Assembly: GCA_944472155.2 (NCBI GenBank)
Contig: OX235271.1
Coordinates: forward strand, 43,946,633-44,010,632
Length of the DNA stretch: 64,000 nucleotides
DNA from: Trichobilharzia szidati
Lineage: Eukaryota; Platyhelminthes; Trematoda; Strigeidida; Schistosomatidae
Direction: 5' to 3'
The notes beneath the pieces are model-generated. The model saw only the letters and a program-made list of their open reading frames with translations, was not told the DNA's origin and ran no database searches. Made by a program: the position numbers and the translations under genes. Each line of letters opens with the position of its first letter. Position 1 is the stretch's first letter. Shown here piece after piece: positions 24,385-38,400 of the stretch.

Positions 24385-25010
24385 CTGGATTCAACATAGA
24401 ACTTGGCACCGAAGTGCAGCAGTTCAAGTTGCCACGTTCCAAATAGCACACAAAGGTAGACAAGAATATGAGTGAAGAGAATCAATAGAGTTTTGACAAG
24501 TATAAAAGTGAAACAGAATGAGTAATGGTAGAAGGGAATATGAAAGATTACAGAAACCGAATACATCTGCGCCATTGACAACGATTTTGAGCCATGTCAC
24601 CTAGTGCCTCCAGCCATTGATTCTTAGAGTCCCGAGGGTGGGCCCCAACCCGGAAGTCTGCATCTCCCTACCTGACCCAGTTTAACTGTCAGGGATTTCA
24701 TGGATTGATGCCATATTTTTGTTTGGCCACTACTTACTCTTTTCCAACCTGCACCTATATCAGCTAGTAATGCCCGTCGGGGGAGACGATGGTTAGGCAT
24801 GCGCAGCACGTGACCTAGCCATCTCAATCTATGTAACTTCATAGCCTCTTCGAGTGATTTTCCCTCTTTGCCCAACACTTTACGCCTAACGTCAACATTA
24901 CTTACCTTATTATACCACCTAAAGCGAGAAAGAGATCGTAAACATATGTGGTCAAAAACAGACAACCTTTTCATATCTTCAACTCGTATTGGCCATGTTT
25001 CAGAGCCATA
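24385..25010 (-). mobile_element. RTE-B LINE 3' fragment, copy 4
   Basis: The minus strand has an open frame of about 130 codons with YGSETWPIRVEDMKRLSVFD, RRKVLGKEGKSLEEA and [20 protein letters not shown]. The 3' UTR ends TTGAATCC followed by AGCAGCAGC. The 5' edge abuts a different repeat at 25,010. Confidence 0.82.
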
Positions 25011-25700
25011 CCCGATCGAAAGCTGCCACCTTGACGTGGTGGTCGGGCTTGAACACCGCAATGACCCAACAAGCTATGCTGTCTGAGACATGTCGCTTGA
25101 GGTCCTACCATGCCAGAAAGGTTGTTTGGATAGCGGTTAGACTAAAAGCAGTTACCCAACCCAATGGTATGACTCAAAATAAATCACAAAATATCATGCC
25201 AGATCGGTCGAGGCCTGGATTAACAACGACCGCGCTCCCTGCTGCCGTGTCACAGGGCAGAAGTGATAAATGTGCTACTGAGACACACCAAATAAGAAAC
25301 AACAAACAAAAACAGGCCGTGTGTGACCGGCCTCAAGCAGTTGTCCCCTGGGCTCTGCGGTCACGCAACCAACTTCCACGGTGTGGGCAGCCGGGAAGTA
25401 ACAATCGCCCTCACAATCCGAAGTGCACGCGAAACCTCTCTAATCCTCACTCATCTCTGTCTTCATCTTCATCTCTATTATCTTACCTTCCTTCTACTAA
25501 TGCAACTCCTCTACTTAATGCCTCTTCGCTTCCTCTTCACTCTGTGTGCAATGAAAACGACGGAAGCCAAAAAACCACCATCAATAGTCAACTGTTGCAG
25601 GTTACGCAATGCTGTCTACATTTTGCACTCTATTCAATTGTCAGAAGAATACGGTTTTCAATAACTTACCACAGATATCAACAAGAACCAAAAGGAATCC
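25010..25700 (+). repeat. LINE-derived interspersed repeat
   Basis: Starts with GAAAGCTGCCACCTTGACGT and shares blocks with 2456-2945. A 269-codon open frame crosses it, but the sequence is Ser/Leu-rich and repeat-derived, so I do not call it a gene. Confidence 0.5.
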
Positions 25701-25799
25701 ATTTTGAAAATGAAATACTAAATTTAAAAAAGATAACAACAAAAAATTCACCTTATCAAATAAGAAAAACAAATTTCATCACTGTCTTTTTATTATAAT

Positions 25800-26670
25800 T
25801 ATTTTTTCTTTCAAATTTGAAAATATGTATTTCATACAATATTTAAAATATCCAAAAAAAGATTTTAGTAAAGAAATACAAAGTAGTATAAATGAAGTGA
25901 GAAGTTAAAAGTAATGTGTTTGATGAAATGAGAGAAAAAAGAAAGTGTATGTATATAAACCAAGTGGATGGCGCAGATAATAAAAAATAGTCACCATCAC
26001 TCACTCACTCACTCACTCACTACTGTACATATCAAAACAAAGTAAAAAGGAAGAAATAAAAAGCACACTTGATAGATAGTACAAGATCACTTTATGATAC
26101 ACTAATGTTTAAAAAAAAAACAACACAGAATGAAGACGGTTACAAACCACCCCACCATCCTCCTTTCTCTGTAATTAGGAGGAGGAGGGATAAGAGTGTG
26201 ACAAAGAGAGGAAGAAATGAATTTCTGTGAATTAGTATAAAAATCAGGTATAAGTTAAAAGTAGATGTTGTGCACAGATATGTGTGTACATATCACAGTT
26301 TAGTACTGAACTATACACACACATACACAGACAGACAAAGAGAGAATGAAAGTCTCACACTACATAATTAGTTAAATGTATACAAATATATGAGATGAGA
26401 GATTAGAAACAATTGTGATTACTATTAATTATTATTGAACATTCAATCTATGAGTATAAAAGAAGAAAAGAAGTATATAATCACTTGTGTACATCAACCA
26501 AGTGTAGAATAAAACAAAAGACAAAGAATATTATGAATCACAAATGCAATATATCAATGAGGTTTTATGAGGTGATGATGTTGTATATGAGGAGTAGTGG
26601 AAAGGAAAGAAGATAAACAAACACGGTTGTGTATTGATCTATATGCTAGTGAACCTGTTCCAATAATGAT
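25800..26670. other. Downstream flank of the KASH gene
   Basis: Very AT-rich, purine-rich on the plus strand. It contains a CACT tandem repeat (25,993-26,020). No coding signal. Confidence 0.45.
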
Positions 26671-26677
26671 AAAAAGA

Positions 26678-26683
26678 TTTATT
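26678..26683 (-). terminator. Polyadenylation signal AATAAA of the KASH gene
   Basis: AATAAA on the minus strand begins 18 bases after the TAA stop, in an A/T-rich 3' UTR. Its position fits cleavage within the next few tens of bases. No competing signal was seen nearer the stop. Confidence 0.5.
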
Positions 26684-26701
26684 AAATCTTTTTTTTTAAA
26701 T

Positions 26702-26936
26702 TTATAAGGGTGGATCAAGTATACGGAATACTACAAATGTACTGTAAATCCATTCTCCAGTTGGACTTCTTTCATCACATATAAACCAAGGTAGGAGTAA
26801 AGGACAACCAGGTATGACGAATGTACATAACAAAGCAAAGAAGAGAAATAAGAGTGGTAGTAATAATAAAAGCCATGGTAATAATCGACAACATCTTCGT
26901 TTTGATGTACTTTTCTTAGCATTGATTAACTCTTCT
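26702..26936 (-). CDS. KASH-domain terminal exon
   Basis: The terminal exon follows a long pyrimidine tract (TTTCTTTTTTCTTTTGCTTCAG). It encodes about 18 mostly polar and basic residues, then a membrane segment beginning LLPWLLLLLPLLFLFFALL, and then a lumenal tail that ends ...VFRILDPPL and TAA. KASH peptides of nesprins end in PPPX and carry a Cys 23 residues from the C-terminus that can bond to SUN. Here the tail ends PPL and has a Cys 24 residues before the last residue. The tail length (about 36) is close to that of classical KASH peptides. Only two of the three prolines are present, with Asp at the third position. Confidence 0.8.
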
Positions 26937-29900
26937 CTGAAGCAAAAGAAAAAAGAAATAATTATTTGAAAAAATATCGAAAGTTGTAAACCATGACTAA
27001 CTATTCTTATTATTATTATTCCCTTGGGTTCCTAGTGGAACATAGGGCTTCAACTACACGTCTCCACTTGCTTCTGTCTTCTGCTGTACTTTTCACCTGC
27101 GTCCATGTTAGTCCTTTCTGTTTCAACTCCTCTTCACACAATCTCCTCCATGTCACCCTTCGACGTCCCACACGTCGATTCCCTTTCGGGTTCCACTCGA
27201 GCACTGGCCTGACGCGCGATGTCACCCAACGGCCTCCTCAGCCAGTGAGTGTCCAATCCATCTCCACTTTCTCCTGAATATTTGTTGGGCGATTGGTTCT
27301 TGCTTCGTTTGTTTGTTCCCATAGTTTCTTGTTGATGATTCTTTCCGGCCATCTGACCTTCAGTATAGAACGAAGACAGTTGTTGATAAAGGTCTGCAAC
27401 CTGTTGAAAATATTCTTGGTGACCCGCCAAGTTTCTGATCCGTATAGAAAAACTGACTGACTTGACGTTTGTATTGAAAATCGGAATTTTGTTGTTGATG
27501 CAGGCTGAGTGACGAAGATTTCCAGATTGGTTTCAGGTGGATGAATGTGTTTCTCGCCTTCCCGATTCTCGATTTGACATCTTCGTCCGTTCCTCCTGTA
27601 GTTGAGACAATACTCCTTAGATAAGTGAATGAAGTAACCTCTTTCAAATCCCTCCCGTTGATGGTGATTGGCGCTGGATGTTGCTGCTGTTGTTATTGTT
27701 GGTTGGTTATTTTCATAACCATGACTAACTACTCAATATGAATTCGGTGTAATTTTCATTTGAAGCATGAAAATGAGTTATGCTATTTTCCAAGTTGATA
27801 GGTTTAAAAAATCAATCTCTGGTTGTGTTGCATAACTTGAGAGATGACATAATGGCAAAGTTCAACAATAGCGTCTCAAGGGATGCGAACGCACGAGTGA
27901 CCTTCAGCTGACCAATCATAAAAATAAGTGATTTTTGCACAAAAAATGACGTATATTTATAAGAAAATGTATGAAAACACACTAAACAGGTCATCTTTCT
28001 CTGACATGACTGAAAATACGTCCCAGTTATAATGAGGAGTATCACTTGCTAAGTTAGACTAGTTTCAGTACATGTATTCACCGAGGAGGCTAAAAATGAG
28101 CTGTTTTTGTGAACTCTTTATCTCTATTATCTTGTTGTGCAGTCTTCCCTAAAAGCCCTCGGTTGAATTACTATGGTTTCCAGTAAGAGGACTGACGACT
28201 AGTTACCAGGAAAATGTGGACAATAAAACGAACTGAAACAAATGACGTAAACTCTAAATCTATCCCTAGTTGTAACCCTAAACTTAATCCTGACCCTAAC
28301 CCTTAAACTTAACCCTAACCCTAATTGCAAACCTTATCCTAACACCCTAATACTAATTATGATCCTGATCCTAACCCTAGTCCTAACACTTACCTTAACC
28401 CTAATCCTAACCCTAACCAGCTATTAACAGATTGTCCGAACATTACTTAAAAACGTGATCTGAGTGAAGTTTGCCGTTTAGTTGCTGAATAGCGTTGATA
28501 TTTCAGCTATGATAGTGACAGGTGCCGTCAGCCAACGACTAGCATGCGTTCAAGGTCATTGGAGCGTTCGCACTCCTGGGACGCTATTGTTGAATTTCAC
28601 CTACATAACAATCTATTCCAGTTACAGTTCTACGAAAGAAAAGTAACAAAGTGATTGATCCAATAAGTTGCTTATTTCCAATATTGCGTTCAACTAATAT
28701 CGACTTGTAATTAAAGTAATCCGATAACATTGTAGTTACAACTGTTGAAATAATTGAACCATAGACGCTAAAGTTAACTTGTATGTATTTACAGAATACG
28801 CAGCAATATGATGAACGGGAAGCTATAACGATTCATACTTTTTATTTAAATGAACTGTGAACATTAAAAAAGTCTGTTTAGCCATCAAATTCACAGTAGA
28901 TTTAATCTCTAAAAAATGTTTTGCCTTTGAAAATCTTTTCCTCGCTCATCATTACAAGCATCTATCTGACTATTTTCTTATCCAAATTCTAACCCTTTCA
29001 TAATTTTCGCTTACGGAAATGTGTAAATTACAAGCTGATTGACACTTTTAGTGCAGTCTTCACATCCGATAGAAGTAAATGTTTGAAGTTGTTTACAATT
29101 ACTATGAAAATGGTCAAGAGAATATTAGGACTAGAGATATACTAGGCTCTTCAAATACACAGGTTTATGAATGATGACTTAGAATTCGATCAAAATAACC
29201 CTTATATATCTGAATAAACTAGCAAAATGCCAGATACTCTCTCAGTTAGTAGGTGAATCGTGTGTTGATTCACATATTCTGTTAGTTGCAAGTTAATTAG
29301 CAATGCAGAATGGAAAATGACACTGGTAATAAGGTGGTAATGAGGAAAGTTAATACTTGCTAGACTCCAAAAATCTCTTAAAACCATCGAATTTTAACAG
29401 ACTGACTACTTAACTATTCACTGATATCTGAGTAATAAAAGCTTACCTACCTACAGTATAGACAGAAAATAAAATTCAAATATTGGCTTGCAGGGATCTG
29501 ATCGGTTTCAGGATTTCATCATGAGCTGACATTGGTTAGAGAACCGTTGGAAAACCTGCATGGAGTACTGGACAGCTGTCTCGTCCTAGTTTGGGACTTC
29601 TCAACAGTGCGCACTGACCGGCATTCGAATCCCGAACCTTCCAGTTAAAAGGAGAGCTCGTAGACCATTGAGTCCCTGAGACCCGATCCAATGGCTAGAC
29701 CATGAATTCCAACTTCTGCCAATTCACGATATCCCACTATTACTAGTCAATGTCATCGGTGCTGAGTATTTATCCTCACACCCGATCTCCTGTTTCCCAA
29801 TGGTCACGACTTCTCACTGGAACCCAGGCAACTACCTACTTGAATAGGGCCAGTCGCTATTGAGCATCAGATTGATATTCAAGTGTTGGTTTATAGGGAT

Positions 29901-32383
29901 TTGATTAGTTACAGGATTTCATCATGAGCTGACATCGGTGGGTGTGTATCGATGAAGAGTCCCAAACTAGGACGAAACAGCTGTCCAGTACGCAGAGGTT
30001 TTCCAATGGTTCTGTAACCGATTTCAGCTAATGATGAAATCTTGTAAAGAAAAGAAAATACTTAAGGAGTAAGTTAAATATTATCAAATACCATTCTCAC
30101 CTTCTTTGTAAATTATCTTCCTCGGTCTCACTTGTTGATATAACCTAGAAAACATAATCAAAGCAGTCGGATACAATAAAAGATGAAATGAACGGATTTC
30201 ATGCTAGTGCCAAAGAGAAGAAGCAAGTTTAAGAGAATTATTCTGAATGTGAATAAAAGGAAGGCTATTTCTTTTGCCTAATTAGTTGTTTGTTAAGTAA
30301 TCAGCTATAAGTGAAATTTCCCTACATTCTCCTTCGAGAATCCATTGAAAATGACTCAATAACAGGATTTCACACTTGACCGAGAAATTCCGATCAGTAG
30401 TTAGGACTAGACAACACTGTTTGATGCTGTCACACAACTAGTTCTTGTACACTGATGACTTCGTTTTTAATGGTAACTTGTAATAATAATGACATTATTA
30501 CTGCTATTATTAATAATCCTTTGGGTTTCTAGTGGGACAGGGCATCAGAAGCACATCTCCATAGCACACTGTTCTTTGCAGTCTTCTTTAGTTGGCCTCA
30601 CGATGATTCATAAACTTTAGTTTCCTCCTCAAATGATCTCCTCCATATCACTCTCCGACTCACGTTCAACTTATCACTTCCCATTCGGGTACCACTAGAG
30701 GCCTTGGTGCTCGATGGATGTCGTCCAACAGTCTCCTCATAATGTGTCTGATCTATCCGCATCTCCGTCATATTTGTCGAGCAATAGGTTCTTGGTTAGC
30801 TTGTCAACATAGTTCCGTGCTACTCATTCTATCTGGCCATCTGACCTTCAATATCAAGGCTATGAAGGCAGCCGTTGATGAAAGTCTGAACCTTTTCATG
30901 ATGTGTCAAGTCTCTAAAGCATACAGAAGCACTAACTTGACATTAGTGCTGAAAATTCAGATCTGGTTCTTTGTGCTCAGTGCTGCAGATCTCTATAAGA
31001 AAACAACTTGGACACTGTGGTAGGGTATAATTCCGTAATGGAGAAAATTTATTCAATAAAGTATAACAGTGTTACACAGTAATATTTACTGATGATGTAT
31101 CGAGTACAATTTATTGCCACTCATAATCATATCAAGTTACTCACACAACTTTCTAACTTCGTTTACATAATTCCATTATTTTTCATCGCTTGACTTGATT
31201 GGTAGTAGTATTTTCCATATTTCCGGTATGGGTGATGAGTCATTCCTATTACATGTGTTGGGCGTAGATTCGATGAACAAAGATTCTGTAACCAAACTCT
31301 CTCCCCACCTTCTTATATTACTTTTCAGAATTGTAACTCTATCCTACTCTATTATGTGGTTGTGCTTTAATGCATGCACTGCAATCGCTGAGTTTTTTCT
31401 AAATTACTTGTCTTTACGGGGTCAACCATTCTAACCTTAGCCAAATTCTTATGTTCCAACTATCTGATTACCCCCGACGTACTAGTTTGACCTATGTAGT
31501 TTAAATCACAGTCATTGCAAGGTATTCTGTAAATTATATTATTTTGTTTAATTGGGTCAACCGGGTCCTTTAGCCTACAGAGCTTGTCTCTGAGTGAGTT
31601 TGTAAGTTTGAATGCCACCCTAATTCCTGCTTTATGAAGAATCCTGCGTAGGGTTTCAGATGTTCCCTCCTTATCAGGTAGAACTGTAGATGCTTTTAAT
31701 TTCTTCCTATGTATGTTATCATTACTAGTTCCATCATTATTTTTATTTTTCTTGTGACCTTTTATGATCTTTTTAATGAATTCTATAGGATAGTTATTTA
31801 ACACCAACGCTTCTTCTATCTGTTTTATTTCATCACTTAGGTTTTTTGATGGACTGCTTAGTGTTATTGCTTGGTTTGTTAGACATTTAACTAAGCCTGA
31901 CCTTACCGATAACGGATGCGATGAATTCAAGTCTAAATATCTCTTAGAATGTGTTGGCTTTTTATAAACACTAGCCTTTATAAATGATGCAATGACGGAA
32001 TCATTGCTATGGAAAATATTACTACCAATCAAATCGAGAGATGAGAAATAATGGAAATATATAAAAGAAATCAGAAAGTTGTGTGAATAACTTGATATGA
32101 TTATAAGCGGTATTAAATTGTGCCTGACACATCATCAGTAAATATTACTGTACAACACTGTGTGGCTTTATCGAATAAATTTTCTCCATGATGGAACTGT
32201 AGATCTCTATACTGATCCCAGAATGATGACCATCTGTTTGGCTTTGACATCCTCATCCGTGCGACGATGCTGCCGACGTGAGTGGAAGAAACAACTTCCT
32301 TTAGATTTCTCCCATCGGTGGTGATTGGTAACTTGAAACCCTTCAACTAGAGCAATGAAAGACAAGCTGAAGAGTTAAGTGTC

Positions 32384-32431
<48 letters not shown>

Positions 32432-35400
32432 TTATCTTTCTAATTTCCATGCTGTAAGGATTCCTAACTTACTCATTCCACTTGAAGACAGTGCTATTCG
32501 AAATTGACTCCTTCTGACTAATTAAGTGACCAAGCTCGAATAACTGTCGAATATTAACCATTAAGCATGCTCTCTGAATACATCGATAGTCTAATGGCTG
32601 TAGGTACAACAATTCTTAAAGGTGTGAACAAGTCATGGTATTTTCATTGTCATTAACTCTATCAATTATTTAATTTTAGTAATTGTTCTCATCGAATCAG
32701 AAAATAAAGAAATCAAATTTATCGACCTACTATCATTACCCGACCATTCATACGTAAAAGCGTGAAATAATTTAATCTCGACACAAGCATTTAATACAAT
32801 ATCTTTCCATAGTTCAACTGCATTCATACCGATTTTTGATGGTATCTTCTTGATCGGCATTCGACAATTCACGAGTTAGAATTTGGATTCACAGTATAAA
32901 TGAGTCGAGATAAGAACACCATGAGTTCTACTTACTTGTGGTTACGTCTAATGGTTAAGTTGAACAAAAGAGGGAATTTATTCCTTCCTTGGCGGTGTTT
33001 AAGATTTTATGAGTACAGGTGCAGAGGCAGTCAGTAAAGCAATTCTAAATTAAGCACAATCTAGAGCATATACGCTGAATTCTCTACATCTTCCTAGACC
33101 TCCTTTATTCATTTTCTCGGTTGATGTAGATCGAATCCCGTTGAATGTCTGCCACTGCGCTGTCAAATCTACGATAACTGAGTAGCTTTTTTACCGAAGT
33201 AACAATCGTGATAACTCCCGAAAACATAACAGCAAATTTATGTTAAACCCAATAAAACTAACCTGTTGTCTCTTCAGTTGTGAAAAGTCATCATCGTTCA
33301 AGAATGAATCACTTTTTCTCTTTTCACTGCTAAACAAATGAGATGATGAGTGTATCCTATCACTATGCTGGATAGTGTTTTCAACATTTCTTGAGTCAGC
33401 TGATAATTCATTTTGAAATTCACCCTGCTTTTTGAAGGGAATCTGACGTAAAACATAAACATTTTCTACCTCATACGTCAGTTGAGGATTTCTTCTCTCA
33501 GAATGGAATTCATGTTGATCATACCTGATGTTATTACTACTGTCGTCATCATCATTATCATCATTGTTGTCATGACAGTGATGTGATCTACTGACTGAAT
33601 CATTGTTTTTTCCTTTCTTTAAGGATTCATTTTGATAAAATTGACTTAGTTTCGTAATGCGTTTTCGTGATTCGTCCAACTGTTTTCTTTGTTTATAAAC
33701 ATTTTGTTCTAAATCAATGTTTTCATCTTTACTGCTCAATGGATATTTTCTCCTGTCCATCGACTTGTTGAATGCCTCAAATTCATAATTACTTAAATTA
33801 CCTTCAGGTAAGCGTGAAGGACCAACAAGCACCTGCTCAGTAGGGCTTAAAATATTCGAACTGCTTTCATTAGTTTCATCAAAGGAAATTGTACATTTCC
33901 TTGTTCCTGTCGGTGGTAGACAAGCTTGTTTGGTCCGACTATCCTCATGCTGTTGGAAAGCAGCAGAGTTGATTTCTTCTTCCATCTTATCCTTATCAGA
34001 TGTAAAACTACTGTGATAACTTTCAGACCAAGCAGGCCTCAGGGATATTGTCGTAGGTACTTCCGATGTTGGTATTGTTCGGGTTAATGAGGAATTTGGT
34101 GTTGCGTCACTGTCTGATTCTGAATGTTGCTTGGATTTTAAAGACATACTGGTGTGTTCAATAGACACGCCTCTTGCAGCAGCATGGTATTTTGACGACT
34201 GATCGACTATAGCTGTCGGCTCTAAGTTATTAGCCATGAGACGTTTGTTTAGATGCCGGCTTACTGCACCTTTACGGTTAGTCTTGCGTGTTCTTCTTTT
34301 AGACGGTGGGACTTTATTAGAATCGTGTATTGGTTCATTTGAAGTGGATACAGGTGAAGATGGTGAACTTGCATCAACAGTTATATTACTATCAGACACT
34401 TTGATCACATTTTTACTGAGGCTATCATCATTTGCCGATCCTGGCGTTTTGGATTTCAAAGATTGCCCACCATCTGTATCATTTTCTAACACATTTGAAT
34501 AAAAGTTATTTTTGCTTGTATTAGAAATATTGACTAAAGCGCTTATACCACCTTCATCATCATCCTTGGAAACGCGTGAGCGATTTGCTTCTGTTGAAGG
34601 AAATTGCCTCTCATTTTCTGACAGTATTTCCTTATTCAGTACTTTGTGATCATCATTTTGAATTAAGCCAACTTTTGTGTGTTTTTTCGACTGAAAGGGT
34701 TTATTTTTATGCTCTGCCCCGGAACTATTAATCTCCTTTCCGCCTGTTTCATGTGGAACTCTTAGCTCAGATGACTTGAAATGTGTATCGCCTGTGCTAT
34801 GTTCATAATCTTGAACACGCTTTTTATTCCTTTCTAAATGATACCCTGACTTCAAAGGGGTATCAAACTCGACAGGGGGACTTGTTATCACCGGGGTTAG
34901 TGTAGTTTTACAATTATCAGTGACATCACTCTTAAAAATGCTGCAAATTGCTGTCTCTTCTGTTGCATATTTTATAGAAGCTGGATTATTGTCTTCAGAA
35001 GGCGACTTAAGAAAATCGCCTGCACGACATTCTTTATCTTCAACAGTATTCACACCAAAAACCATATTTAAATCAGTTACTGATGGTGAACTATCCGATT
35101 GCATGGATATCCACGACGCCAAGTCGTCGGATTTGTTTGTATGGTTTGTGTTTTCCTCTTCCCTCACTCTTCCATCTGCTTCGGTATCATTAGCACCAGG
35201 TTTACTGTCCTCTCTTAGATTGTTTTCACCAATCAGATTATCTGTTCGTTTTGATTCACCACCTCTGCTGACTCCTCGGTACAACTCACTCCCAACATTT
35301 TCAGCTGTGTGGATTTTCGCTTCATGAAACTGCTGTGAATATATCTGATTAGAAGTATTAGACAATGTTTCTGAAACTGGAGTTGAGGTTCTAAGGTATA

Positions 35401-38400
35401 GTGAGCTGTCCAGTTGGTTATCTCCAATTGTTATTTGATTTTCATCTACATGTGAAATTTGCATCAACTCGGGTGCCGTTACACTGTGGTCAGGTTGATG
35501 TGGATCTTTATGATCAGCATTATCGATCTTTTCAGTTCTGTTACTATTCTTTCCCTTGGAACAATCTTCATTTTTGTATTTACGTTTTTTAGCCTTTTTC
35601 TGTTTACCTCTACGTACTGTAATCCAATTTGTTTCGCTACAGTTGTCTTTAGATTCCTCTACAGTTTCAGTCTTCTGAATACTTCTTCCGCTAGGAATTT
35701 CATCAGTAAATGGTTCAGTACTACTACCTTTGTTATGAGTAACGATTTGATGATGAAAGTTAGGTGTTTGTTGTTCAAATGATACTGCACCGGAACTATG
35801 CAATTTAGGAGATGTTTGTGATTCCTCATCTTTATCATTTTTCTTTTCATGAACACCGGGAATAACAACAGTAGTGGGAATTTCGCGTGCATTCCCCTCC
35901 TCTCCTGTTTTAGACCGTAAAGAAGGAGTAAAATTTACAGTTGGTAAAGTCAATAGAGAAGAATTGCACGGAGGGAACAGTTGTATCGGTGACGTGATAG
36001 TTTGTTGATCGACTAAATCATGCGAGAATAGTCTACTCTTCAAATCATCTAAGTACTCATGCTTCAATGATATTCTTAATCTCTCAGTAGGAAGATATCG
36101 AATATTTTGTGAATGGTCGTGAGTTTGTACAACTTCTGATGCATAACTATTTGATAGGGGATTGTGATCGTTATTAGCAGTATTACCATTATCGGTATTA
36201 TTCGCTTCGAGTTCACTCTTACTCGATTCATCATAGTCATAGTCATTTTGGATAAAATGTATTAGACTTGTAAATACAGACTTTAAATATTCCACTTGAA
36301 TTTCATTATGTTGTATTAAACTAATGAATAGTGTAAGCCAACGTGTCTGTGGTATATTGACCCCCGAGGTGGAGTCAATCGATGATCGAAGACACAGGAA
36401 ATCTTGTAATCTACACTGCCAAATATTCAATAAATCATCCATTGATTTATACTCAGGTAAGTGAACAATTTTACACTCTAAATAAGAAGAGGATGATTGA
36501 AATGAATTCAATTCTGATTTGATTTCGTGTATTATTGTTAGATATTCTTTAATTATCGGTGACCAATAAGTAGATAAGGAGGAGATTGATGATGCTGTCT
36601 GTGTGAATGATTCTATATCCACCGGTAGTAGATTGCACAGTCGATTCTGTCGATTCGATAATAAATGCGACTGTAATATTGAAATCAGTGTATGCAAATT
36701 AGTCATATGTTGGCATAAATCACACATTGAATTTATACTTCTATCAGTAGCATCATCGTCATCAACAACATTTTCATTAGCAGCAGCAGCAGCAGCAGGA
36801 GAGGTGTCAAGATGGCGACATTGATAGATTTGATGGAATGCTCTTCTTGTGCTGTTGTATAAGGAAGAATAAGTTGGAAGTGAAAATGATGATGATGGTG
36901 ATGATGATGGATAAGGAACTGATTCTGCCTTAGAAGTGGTTATACAACTATCTGAAGGAACTCTGCTGTTTGTTACTTCAGATGATTTCTGTTTGTTTTC
37001 TAAAGATTTATGTTGAAGCAGATTTATATTAACTGTTGTAGTTGTCATTGTTAATAGCGATGAATAACTGTTAGATGAGGGTATATCCGAATTAACTTTA
37101 TGTTGTGAAGTTGTACTTATTCCATTCACTGAATTTTCCGTCTTACTTGAATCTGTAGAAACAGTTGATGGTTGTTTATCTGAATTAATGAAATTGGTTT
37201 GAGTAGATCTATAATTATGATCTAAGTTCAGATTTTTACTAGACGAAACATCTGTAACTTCCAGTATGACCTCTCTGCTAACAGTACTGTCAACTAACGA
37301 ACTTGAGATATACTTATTACTTGAAACGTGATTGCTAACATCTGGGGCTGCTGGTTTATTGACACAAAGTTCAATATTTGTTGGCTTAGGTTTAATATGA
37401 CCATCAGGAGGTATTGGGCTAGTGGACGGTGGTTTATCTTTATTTTTGTAACTGGGATCCAATCCACCATATTGCGGTATCGCGTTTATTTTTGAGGTAG
37501 GTGTAATTGAATCTAAGTAAGCTATGCGACCTGTTGTAGTCACCACAGCACTGTCAGTCATTGCACCTGGTTGTGTATAATAAGAATGGATTTCATCAGA
37601 CTGATAGGCATTTTCACAATGTTTTTCATCTTTATTTAAGCGAGGAGTTTCACTGATTGTTCTGTTAGGCTGTGATAACCAGTCTCTTCGGATGGATGTA
37701 GGGGAAGTTGATCTTAGTGTCGGATCAACAGTATTCAATGGGAGTAGTTTAATTTTCTGAACATGAACTTCTGCAGTATTTTTAGCGTGTACAGGAATTC
37801 CACTCTTTATACTGCCAGGTGCATTTTCTGAACTATCTTCACTGGTATTTATGGATACCTTCTCAGACGGCGTAGTAGCTGAATGAAAGTCAGGAGTTTT
37901 AGAGAATTGATGCGTCTGACTGCTCGACGGCACAACTTTTGTGTCACAAGGATACTGTGATTTTGCAACACTGACCGTTAGATGTGTACGATTCATCTCC
38001 TCAGAAGAAGGGAATACAAGAGGTTGTGCATCTGATCCATGATTTCTTATTTCACGCCATGTCCAGTCACAAAACTCTTCATTCGATAAATTGTCCTTAT
38101 CCTTATCCTTATATGACTGACAAGGCTTCTGAGTATGCGGAGTCTCATAGTCACTTGAAACAGAATCATAAGTATGTGGAATAGCTGGAGCAGTTGGATT
38201 AGGAGGAGAGATAGTTGAATGGAAATAAGTACCGTTGTGCTGAATATATTGACGGAATTCAATAGCATTACCTCGTACATCTTCATAGATAGACTCAATT
38301 GAATTGTAATCGTGTTCATCATGTTCATTTGAAACACGAGATCGTGATCTAGATCTGTTGACACGTCTGTTTAAGTTCTCTCTTGAATTCGTGGTACCAA

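Noticed and set aside
25323..25798. Long overlapping open frames as a gene
   Set aside because: They cross an interspersed repeat shared with 2456-2945, change character midway and have no splice or start support.
25993..26020. CRISPR-like or regulatory array from the CACT repeat
   Set aside because: It is a simple 4-bp microsatellite with no spacers.
32666..32872. 68-codon minus-strand open frame (VELWKDIVLNACVEIK) as an exon of the KASH gene
   Set aside because: No usable acceptor in phase; a TAA precedes it with no AG between that suits the frame.
33100..33190. Alternative last exon reading LLSYRRFDSAVADIQRDSIY after the giant exon
   Set aside because: The acceptor (GGTAAAAAAG) is poor and the frame stops soon after. 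The 44-nt exon plus KASH exon fit far better.
34236..35782. Several plus-strand and other-frame open frames over the giant exon
   Set aside because: They are shadows of the 1,813-codon minus-strand frame.
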